Assembly (NCBI GenBank): GCA_030652805.1
Contig: JAUSPT010000100.1
Span: 1-64,000 of the forward strand
Reading direction: 5' to 3'
Source: a bacterium
Lineage (GTDB): Bacteria > JAHJDO01
Length of the DNA: 64,000 nt
Of this stretch, positions 33,539 through 39,906 are shown in pieces. The notes under the pieces are model-generated. The model made no database searches, was not told the DNA's origin, and saw only the letters and a program-made list of their open reading frames with translations. Positions within the stretch are counted from its first letter, which is position 1. Each line of letters opens with the position of its first letter. Both the position numbers and the translations under genes were made by a program.

Positions 33539-34858
33539 CCCATTGCTGGGCAGGCGGTTTATAATATCTTTCAGGGTTAACTTATCAAGGATCTCTGTTT
33601 CAGCTTTCCTTGCATCAGAAAGAATATCTTTTAGATATTTTGTGGTGTTATCCTCTGTAATTTTAGGTATGTTTTCTCCATATCCTCTAAATACATCCAA
33701 AACTTTTCCGGCAGTAATTGCTTCTATAGAGAATGAGGGTTGATATGAAGACTCTCTGCCGCTAACCTCGTTAATCAACCCGCCTTCCGCAAGCTGGAAA
33801 AGGATCTGATTTACAAGTCTTATTGATACATCAAGCTTTTTGGAGAGTTGAGCAGCTGTTAGTGGCTGTTTCGCTTTATAAAAGTTACTGGCTATACTTA
33901 TCATAATTCTTAGTCCAAGAAGTTCTTTGCATTTTGGACTTATAGATAATGATTTTCCTTCTCTTGTGTATGTTCTCACATTTTGATGCGCAAAGGATAT
34001 TTCTGCACCAAATAGGACTATTAGCCAGCTAATGTAAAGCCAGATAAGAAAAACCGGAATAGAAGCAAATGTCCCATAGATTGCACTATACCTTGAAACA
34101 CCTATCTGAAAGTGAATGTGTCCCCATTGAGCAAACTGCCACAAAGTTCCTCCAATAATCCCTGCTGTTAAGGCAGACGAGAATTTCACTTTTGTATTAG
34201 GCATAAACATGTAGATAAAAGTGAACACAAGCCACATAGATAAATATGGAGTCATTCTTAACAGTTGATGCATGAGAACTCCGATGAATTCCATACCAAG
34301 TATTTTGTTGACCAGACTACTATTTGATAGAAAGGCATTTACGCCTGTTGTACAAAGCGCGAGAATCGGACAGATTAAAATTACGCTCAGATAGTCAGTA
34401 AATTTTCTGAATATATTTCTGGATTTTTTAATTCCCCAGATATCGTTAAAGGATCTCTCAATGGTCCCCAACACAATAATTAATGTCCATATTAAAAAGA
34501 CGAGTCCTACTATACCCAGAGTTTTTAGACTAGTTTTACTGGCAAGATCAATAATTTTCGTTACAATCTCTTGTGTTACTGCAGCCTTCTCAAGCACTAT
34601 GCTTTTCACTGCATCAAATGCGCCAAAGGCTTTTGATATAGAAAAGATGAAGGCTAAAAAAGGGATTATAGTCAGAAGCGTTACATAAGTTAGTCCAAAA
34701 GCCCTGAGCTGACATTTATCTGTAATAAATCCTCTTGCAACCATATATCCCATTTTTAGAATATTATATGCCCATTTTTTAAGATAGGACAGGCCTGAGA
34801 GCTCCCTCTCCCACAGATCCTTTAAAATAAAGTTTGTTATTCTTTTTATTATGCTCAT
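33527..34858 (-). CDS. YihY/BrkB-family membrane protein with C-terminal winged helix
   Basis: 443-residue inner-membrane protein of the YihY/UPF0761 family (misnamed RNase BN in old entries). About six transmembrane helices span residues 45-290, with FRAFGLTYVTLL-like and TKVKFSSALTAGIIGG family segments and YGTFASIPVFLIWLYISW near 262. The C-terminal part (about 320-400) forms a winged-helix-like unit (QPLTAAQLSKKLDVSIRLVNQILFQL), found in many bacterial members. Function is unknown. It is transcribed away from the AraC gene from a symmetrical divergent promoter. Confidence 0.85.
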   Translation of the reverse strand: MSIIKRITNFILKDLWERELSGLSYLKKWAYNILKMGYMVARGFITDKCQLRAFGLTYVTLLTIIPFLAFIFSISKAFGAFDAVKSIVLEKAAVTQEIVTKIIDLASKTSLKTLGIVGLVFLIWTLIIVLGTIERSFNDIWGIKKSRNIFRKFTDYLSVILICPILALCTTGVNAFLSNSSLVNKILGMEFIGVLMHQLLRMTPYLSMWLVFTFIYMFMPNTKVKFSSALTAGIIGGTLWQFAQWGHIHFQIGVSRYSAIYGTFASIPVFLIWLYISWLIVLFGAEISFAHQNVRTYTREGKSLSISPKCKELLGLRIMISIASNFYKAKQPLTAAQLSKKLDVSIRLVNQILFQLAEGGLINEVSGRESSYQPSFSIEAITAGKVLDVFRGYGENIPKITEDNTTKYLKDILSDARKAETEILDKLTLKDIINRLPSNGLGI

Positions 34859-34887
34859 AGCTCTACCATCTACTTATTAATATATGT

Positions 34888-34922
34888 TATTATAACAAGT
34901 TATGCAATAATTTGTTATAATA
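34888..34922. promoter_or_regulatory. Symmetrical divergent promoter with perfect 11-bp inverted repeat
   Basis: TATTATAACAA (34888-34898) and TTGTTATAATA (34912-34922) are exact reverse complements, 13 bases apart. The right arm holds TATAAT (34916-34921) reading towards the AraC gene; the left arm holds the same box on the minus strand (34894-34889) reading towards brkB. So one dyad carries both -10 boxes and may also be an operator. Confidence 0.6.
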
Positions 34923-34958
34923 TAGTGGCTTTTTTAAAATTGAATGGGAGAAGCAAAG

Positions 34959-35624
34959 ATGAATCCTCTTTATCCTATGAAGAAGGAAAAGGAATTAGTC
35001 GCAAGGATTAAACTTGGTGATAACACTGGAGCAAAAACCATTCTTAATAAACTAGTTGGAGAGATACTTTTTGCAAATTCAGGGAAAGGAGATGTGCGTA
35101 AAGCACGGATTCTGGAGCTTATTGTTGTAATTTCAAGAGCCGCAGTTGAAGCTGGAGCTAATATGGAGAAGTTATTGGGGCTTAATTATACGTATATAGG
35201 TGAATTATCTGAAATAAATGAAGAAGAAGCATTGTATAAATGGATGATAAAGGTGTTCTCTTCTTTTATGGAGGAAGTGTCCAGATCAAGCAATAAAAAG
35301 AATATGGCGATTGTAGAGCGCGCAATGAAATGCATGAGAACTAATTACAATAAGAATCTGACATTAAGCAAGATAGCAAAGGCAGCGTGTGTTAATACGT
35401 ATTATCTGAGCCATCTTTTCAAGAAAGAGCTAGGTATGACTGTTGTTGACTATCTTACTAAGGTTAGGATTGAAGAGGCAAAGAGCCTTTTGCAGAATGA
35501 TAAAATGAGTATTATTGAAATTGCCTTAGAAGTTGGATATGAAGACCAGAGTTATTTTAGTAAGGTATTTAAGAAGAATGAGCATACAACCCCAATGGTC
35601 TATCGTAAGAGAAATCTGATATAA
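34959..35624 (+). CDS. AraC-family transcriptional regulator
   Basis: 221-residue regulator. The N-terminal half (1-110) is all-helical, like the segment that links sensor and DNA-binding domains in PocR-type AraC proteins; no cupin is present. The C-terminal 100 residues carry the two AraC helix-turn-helix units: LTLSKIAKAACVNTYYLSHLFKKE and MSIIEIALEVGYEDQSYFSKVFKK. GGGAGAAG five bases before the chosen ATG favours it over an ATG five codons earlier. The corrinoid gene follows, with an AraC-type direct repeat next to its -35 region, so it probably activates that gene. Confidence 0.85.
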   Translation: MNPLYPMKKEKELVARIKLGDNTGAKTILNKLVGEILFANSGKGDVRKARILELIVVISRAAVEAGANMEKLLGLNYTYIGELSEINEEEALYKWMIKVFSSFMEEVSRSSNKKNMAIVERAMKCMRTNYNKNLTLSKIAKAACVNTYYLSHLFKKELGMTVVDYLTKVRIEEAKSLLQNDKMSIIEIALEVGYEDQSYFSKVFKKNEHTTPMVYRKRNLI

Positions 35625-35627
35625 AAA

Positions 35628-35687
35628 ACAATATATTCCCAAAAAAGACAATATATGTCGAGACTTAATTAGTGTTATGTGTATAAT
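35628..35687 (+). promoter_or_regulatory. Activator-type promoter of the corrinoid gene
   Basis: ACAATATAT occurs at 35628-35636 and again at 35648-35656, exactly 20 bases apart and in the same direction. A perfect TATAAT lies at 35682-35687, but the -35 position (35659-35664, CGAGAC) is poor. Two directly repeated half-sites ending next to a weak -35 are what an AraC-family activator would use. Confidence 0.55.
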
Positions 35688-35726
35688 TTTAAAATACAAT
35701 AAAAACTTTTGAAAGGAGAACTGGTT

Positions 35727-36359
35727 ATGGCGGATTTACAGGCAATAGCAGACAGCTTAATTAAAGGACAGGCGCAAGCGGTTTCAGATTTGGTTAAAAA
35801 GGCTGTGGATGAAGGTGTTGGTCCTGAAGAAATTCTAACTAAAGGTCTCATTGCAGGTATGAATATAATAGGAGCAAGATTTAAGAAGAACGAGGTCTAT
35901 GTTCCTGAGGTTCTTATAGCTGCCAGAGCAATGCATGCAGGGATGAGTATTTTGGAACCACTGCTTGCAGAAGCTGGAGTAAAGCCTCTTGGTAGGATAG
36001 CAGTAGGAACTGTTAAAGGCGACCTTCACGATATTGGCAAGAATCTGGTAGCTATGATGCTTAAAGGAGCAGGGTTCAATGTGGAAGACCTTGGTGTTGA
36101 TTGCGATGCTCAAAAATTTATTGATTCTGCAAAGGGTGGAGCACAGATAATAGCTATGTCAGCGCTACTAACAACAACAATGCCTTCAATGAAGACTGTG
36201 ATAGATACTCTGAAATCCGCAGGAGTTAATGTTAAAACAATGATTGGAGGAGCGCCTATTACACAGGGATATGCTGATGAGATTAAGGCAGACGGCTACG
36301 CTCCGGACGCTGCCTCAGCAGTTGATACAGCAAAAGAGCTTATAGCAGCGATTAGCTAG
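35727..36359 (+). CDS. Methyltransferase corrinoid (B12-binding) protein
   Basis: 210-residue corrinoid carrier of the MtaC/MtbC/MttC type: an N-terminal four-helix cap (about 1-85, EILTKGLIAGMNIIGARFKKNEVYVPEVL) and a Rossmann B12 domain with GTVKGDLHDIGKNLVAMML, where His is the lower cobalt ligand, followed by the ALLTTTMPSMK and MIGGAPIT segments. It accepts a methyl group from a substrate methyltransferase and passes it on. AAAGGAG precedes the ATG; an upstream TTG is unlikely. No partner methyltransferase is adjacent, but RACo, the reactivator, is 4.6 kb upstream. Confidence 0.92.
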   Translation: MADLQAIADSLIKGQAQAVSDLVKKAVDEGVGPEEILTKGLIAGMNIIGARFKKNEVYVPEVLIAARAMHAGMSILEPLLAEAGVKPLGRIAVGTVKGDLHDIGKNLVAMMLKGAGFNVEDLGVDCDAQKFIDSAKGGAQIIAMSALLTTTMPSMKTVIDTLKSAGVNVKTMIGGAPITQGYADEIKADGYAPDAASAVDTAKELIAAIS

Positions 36360-36576
36360 AAGGTATTTCAACAACCTTTTCTCTTGATTTTGTACCTCTG
36401 ATTATTCTGATATTGTTTTTCTTTATCTTGAAATATTCTGCCAGAACTTTAATCAGAGCTTTATTTGCCTTGCCGTCTACAGCCGGAGCGCTTATGTGCA
36501 CCTTAAGCTTTCCCTGCTGTTCAGAAACATTATTTTTTTTAGCATTTGGAATTACTCTTATATTTATCAGTTTCAT
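36352..36576 (-). CDS. DUF167 (YggU) family protein
   Basis: 74-residue protein with the YggU/DUF167 pattern: IRVIPNAKKNNV at the start, KVHISAPAVDGKANKALIKVLAEYF in the middle, and IIRGTKSREKVVEI at the end. The biochemical role of the family is unknown. It converges on the corrinoid gene with an 8-base overlap and stands alone. Confidence 0.88.
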   Translation of the reverse strand: MKLINIRVIPNAKKNNVSEQQGKLKVHISAPAVDGKANKALIKVLAEYFKIKKNNIRIIRGTKSREKVVEIPSS

Positions 36577-36617
36577 TTTGTCTCCAACTCATCCCCTAGT
36601 TAATTTAATAAAAACTA

Positions 36618-36654
36618 CTTGCAGTATAGCAAAATTGGGTTATCATGCAACAAA
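36618..36654 (+). promoter_or_regulatory. Apparently leaderless promoter of typA
   Basis: TATCAT (36641-36646) ends seven bases before the second ATG of the gene, with a weak TTGCAG (36619-36624) 16 bases upstream. No Shine-Dalgarno is present, so transcription would begin at or next to the ATG. The block AGTATAGCAAAATT-GGTTAT-x5-CAA-AAATGAATAAGAAA recurs before priA. Confidence 0.5.
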
Positions 36655-38489
36655 TGAATAAGAAAATGGAAATTCGAAATATTGCTATTATCGCCCATGT
36701 TGATCATGGAAAAACAACTTTGGTGGATTTTTTACTGAAGGCAGGAGGGGCATTCAGCTCTCATGAAACAGTTGATGAGCGCGTGATGGACAGTAATGAT
36801 CAGGAAAAGGAGCGTGGGATTACGATTTATGCCAAAAATGCAGCAATCCATTATAAGGGGACGAAGATTAACATTGTAGACACACCAGGTCATGCTGATT
36901 TTGGTTCAGAGGTAGAACGTGTTTTGCAAACAGTGGATGCGACCGTTCTTTTGGTGGATGCCTGTGAGGGCCCTATGCCACAGACTAAGTTTGTTCTTTC
37001 TAAGTCATTAGATCTTGGTTTGCCTGTTCTTGTTGTGATCAATAAAATCGATAGGCCCGCTGCAAGGCCGGACAAGGTGGTTGATTTAACCTTTGATTTA
37101 TTTGGCAGACTTGGGGCGTCTGATGAACAAATGGATTTTCCTTATATGTATACAATTGCCCGTAAGGGAATTGCTATTCGAAATTTAAAGGACGAACATA
37201 AAGATATTACTCCTCTTCTGGATTTTATTCTGGAGAATGTTCCGGCTGCGAAAGCAGATACCGAAAAAGATTTTAGAATGCAGCCAGCCACCTTGGCTTA
37301 CGATAACTTTTTAGGCAGAATAGCGGTTGGCCGTGTTTATGAGGGTAAGGTTACCTCAGGTCAAATGGTGACTGTACTGAATTCTGACGGCGAAAGTCGT
37401 TCAGCACGATTAACAAAGATTTTTACATTTCAGGGGCTGAAGAAAGTTGAGGTTTCAGAGGTAGAAGCGGGGGACATTGTTGCAATAGCAGGTATTTCTG
37501 ATATTTATGTAGGGGAAACTATTACAGATAACCCCGATGTTGAGCCGCTTCCTGCTATTCGGGTTGATCCGCCTGCGCTTGCAATGGATTTCATGGTTAA
37601 TACTTCTCCTTTTGCAGGGCGAGAGGGGAAGATATTAACAAGCCGCAATATTCGGGAGCGTCTTTTAAAAGAGCTGGAGACCAATGTTGGATTGTCTGTT
37701 GAAATGACTAATAATACGGATACGTTCAAGGTTTATGGTCGTGGAGAAATGCACCTTTCGGTTTTAATTGAAAGTATGCGTCGGGAAGGTTTTGAGCTTC
37801 AGGTTTCTCAACCGCAGGTGGTGTTACAGGAAATTGATGGCGTTTCTTCTGAGCCGATTGAGTCGGTAATAGTGAATGTACCAAAAAATATGGCTGGAAA
37901 AATCATTGAGATATTGTCCTCTCGAAAAGGGATAATGAAAAACATGTCGAATGAAACTGGCAACACGATTATGGAATTTGAAATTCCGACACGAGGACTG
38001 CTCGGCTTCCGTTCAACCTTTGTTACTTTAACCAGAGGAGAGGGGACTTTATATCACGCTTTTAGTCATTTTGCTCCTCATTGCGGAAAGATTGAAAAGC
38101 GTAAAGTTGGATCAATGGTTTCGGGAGCGACCGGGACAGCAACTGCTTATGCATTATGGAACCTTCAGGAGCGAGGCCCTATCTTTATTCATCCGGTAAC
38201 GGAGGTGTACGAAGGTATGATTATTGGAGAGCATAATCAGGGGACTGATTTAGCGGTCAATCCTGTTAAGGGTAAGAGCCTTACAAATGTTCGCGCTTCT
38301 GGTGCTGATGATGCAATTAACCTGACTCCACCGGTGGAGGTTGAGCTTGAAAAGGCGCTTGAATACATTCAGGATGATGAATATGTGGAGGTAACTCCTA
38401 AGAACATTCGCCTGCGTAAGAAGTATTTAACAGAGAACGACAGACGCCGCCACAAAAGAGCATCTGCATCTCGAAAGAAAGTTAAGTAA
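36654..38489 (+). CDS. typA: Ribosome-associated GTPase TypA/BipA
   Basis: Translational GTPase of about 611 residues that acts on the ribosome during stress and 50S assembly. Domains: GTPase with AHVDHGKTTL (P-loop), RGITI switch I, DTPGHADFG, NKIDRP, then two EF-G-like beta/alpha modules and the TypA-specific C-terminal domain ending in KRASASRKKVK. The second ATG (MNKKMEIRN) is chosen because the matching priA block has ATG only at that place and the -10 spacing fits. The first ATG would add three residues. Confidence 0.96.
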   Translation: MNKKMEIRNIAIIAHVDHGKTTLVDFLLKAGGAFSSHETVDERVMDSNDQEKERGITIYAKNAAIHYKGTKINIVDTPGHADFGSEVERVLQTVDATVLLVDACEGPMPQTKFVLSKSLDLGLPVLVVINKIDRPAARPDKVVDLTFDLFGRLGASDEQMDFPYMYTIARKGIAIRNLKDEHKDITPLLDFILENVPAAKADTEKDFRMQPATLAYDNFLGRIAVGRVYEGKVTSGQMVTVLNSDGESRSARLTKIFTFQGLKKVEVSEVEAGDIVAIAGISDIYVGETITDNPDVEPLPAIRVDPPALAMDFMVNTSPFAGREGKILTSRNIRERLLKELETNVGLSVEMTNNTDTFKVYGRGEMHLSVLIESMRREGFELQVSQPQVVLQEIDGVSSEPIESVIVNVPKNMAGKIIEILSSRKGIMKNMSNETGNTIMEFEIPTRGLLGFRSTFVTLTRGEGTLYHAFSHFAPHCGKIEKRKVGSMVSGATGTATAYALWNLQERGPIFIHPVTEVYEGMIIGEHNQGTDLAVNPVKGKSLTNVRASGADDAINLTPPVEVELEKALEYIQDDEYVEVTPKNIRLRKKYLTENDRRRHKRASASRKKVK

Positions 38490-38494
38490 GAATC

Positions 38495-38926
38495 TCAGGT
38501 TCCTAATCTAGTAGTATCAATCGTATATAATGTCAAGAACGTTTCTATTGCCTTTACAGTTTCTTCTTTGAGTTTTGGAGGGCTGGAAGCTATCCATACA
38601 GTAAAGTTATAAAGTTCTTGAGTATCAACCCTCAGCCACTTTCCTTCTTTGTCGAGAAAAACCAGTAATGTCGTTATTGCAATTCTTTTGTTTCCATTCT
38701 GGAATGGATGATTTTTAATCATGAGATAAAAAAGAATACTTGCTTTTGATATAAGCGTTGGATAAAAGGACTTCTTTGAGAAACTTTGAAATGGAGTAGC
38801 CAGGCAACTTTCTAAAGCATTAGGAAAGCGTGTGGAAAAATCAGGTATTGGTTCATTAAACGACATCATTTCTTTTGCCACTCTAAAAGCAATATATTCT
38901 ACTTCTTTTACAGTAATTGTCTGCAT
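38495..38926 (-). CDS. doc: Doc/Fic-family toxin (death on curing)
   Basis: 143-residue Fic-fold protein with the active-site motif HPFQNGNKRIA (73-83), the Doc form of the Fic loop; Doc of phage P1 phosphorylates EF-Tu, while other Fic proteins AMPylate targets. The catalytic His73, the Asn of GN and Lys80/Arg81 are present, so it should be active. It overlaps the antitoxin gene by one base, with the antitoxin first in transcription. It converges on typA with a five-base gap. Confidence 0.9.
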   Translation of the reverse strand: MQTITVKEVEYIAFRVAKEMMSFNEPIPDFSTRFPNALESCLATPFQSFSKKSFYPTLISKASILFYLMIKNHPFQNGNKRIAITTLLVFLDKEGKWLRVDTQELYNFTVWIASSPPKLKEETVKAIETFLTLYTIDTTRLGT

Positions 38927-39183
38927 TATTCTCTACCAAGAAGTTTGAGAACTTCACCGTATTCTTTCACCGTCTTTTTTACGGCTTTATCAATCTCCGC
39001 TTTGGCTTCCGGGCCTAAGGCAGTTCCCAATATATTATCAACATATTTCCTTGATATAGCGTAATTCCTTCCAATTTTAACAGCTTTTATCTGGCCTTTT
39101 TTGACTTTTGTATAAACCGCAATACGTGTTATGCCTAAAATTTTAGCTAACTCGGGAATAGTAATATATTCACTTTGTTTCAT
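38926..39183 (-). CDS. Antitoxin with excisionase-type helix-turn-helix
   Basis: 85-residue partner of Doc. Residues 5-52 form a MerR/excisionase-like winged helix (ITIPELAKILGITRIAVYTKVKKGQIKAVKIGRNYAISRKYVDNIL). The C-terminal 30 residues are a charged helix (PEAKAEIDKAVKKTVKEYGEVLKLLG) that can occupy the toxin groove, like the tail of Phd. DNA binding for autoregulation and toxin neutralisation by the tail is inferred from the gene order and the sequence. Confidence 0.8.
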   Translation of the reverse strand: MKQSEYITIPELAKILGITRIAVYTKVKKGQIKAVKIGRNYAISRKYVDNILGTALGPEAKAEIDKAVKKTVKEYGEVLKLLGRE

Positions 39184-39203
39184 AGCAACCGTCCTTTTTT
39201 ATT

Positions 39204-39275
39204 CCTCTCTTTTTAAGAGAGGGTTAGGGTGAGTTAACTCATCCCCTGGCCCTTCTCTTGCAAGAGAAGGGGAAA
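39204..39275. repeat. Double CCCCTTCTCT repeat, head to head
   Basis: Two related half-elements meet at the palindrome GAGTTAACTC (39231-39240): a left one with CCTCTCT/AGAGAGG arms and a right one (39234-39275) nearly identical to the unit in the RACo 3' end. The remaining spacer to the next gene (39276-39396) holds no gene that I can see, only an imperfect GTTAAC-rich repeat near 39300-39330. Confidence 0.75.
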
Positions 39276-39396
39276 TATTAAACACTTGGATTTGATTAAC
39301 CTATGTTAACCATGTGCAGGCAGGTTAACATAGAGGTTGTGAGAAGTCAATAGGGAAGCACATATACTGTGTTAGGGGTCGTGTTTTAGTAGTTAA

Positions 39397-39846
39397 TTAT
39401 TTTTTCAATTCATCTATTAGACGTTTCGCTAGTTTTCTGCTTAATTTAGTCGTTTCCTTTAATAAATCCTCATCTATTACATCAAGTGAAATATCTTTCC
39501 CAGTGTCTTTTATTGTAGATGGTCTTATTGTCCTATCGTCTGAATCCATATCCATAATCATAATAAAACCATGATGAGCAAGAATTCGGCGATATTTTTC
39601 GTTAAATTTGTTTAAATCGCCTTCTAAGGAAGGATGTATTAGAAATTTATTTTCTTGTATTTTTTGCCCCAATGTTTGTCCTTGGCATGATTTTTTAAAA
39701 ACCTTTTGTCTCTTTTTTGAACAATCAATGAGAACTCCAAGCAAGTAATCGACTTGGTTGATCCATGCATGAGCTCTACCGTATTCCAATAATAATAGAG
39801 GATTGTCTTCTAGCGGTATTTTTATTTTACAAGTCATTTCACGCAC
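39397..39846 (-). CDS. Uncharacterised protein, possibly HEPN-like
   Basis: 149-residue, helix-rich protein without a signal peptide. The segment YRRILAHHGFIM (about 85-97) has an Arg followed four residues later by His in a small helix, reminiscent of the R-x4-6-H motif of HEPN RNases; the rest shows long charged helices (EDLLKETTKLSRKLAKRLIDEL at the C-terminus). It stands near a toxin-antitoxin pair and between repeats. No family was recognised with certainty, and the HEPN idea is weak. Confidence 0.5.
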   Translation of the reverse strand: MREMTCKIKIPLEDNPLLLLEYGRAHAWINQVDYLLGVLIDCSKKRQKVFKKSCQGQTLGQKIQENKFLIHPSLEGDLNKFNEKYRRILAHHGFIMIMDMDSDDRTIRPSTIKDTGKDISLDVIDEDLLKETTKLSRKLAKRLIDELKK

Positions 39847-39870
39847 ACTAAAGAAAACACATATAAGCTA

Positions 39871-39899
39871 TTTATAGTGTAGCAAAATTAGGTTATTAT
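39871..39899 (+). promoter_or_regulatory. Apparently leaderless promoter of priA
   Basis: TTTATA (39871-39876), a 17-base spacer and TATTAT (39894-39899) end seven bases before the ATG of priA, with no Shine-Dalgarno between. The sequence around it (39876-39917) is almost the same as the block before typA, including the first codons. Confidence 0.55.
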
Positions 39900-39906
39900 A
39901 CAATAA

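Noticed and set aside
35625-35726. Cobalamin riboswitch before the corrinoid gene
   Set aside because: The leader after the TATAAT box is only about 35 bases and has no B12-box-like sequence.
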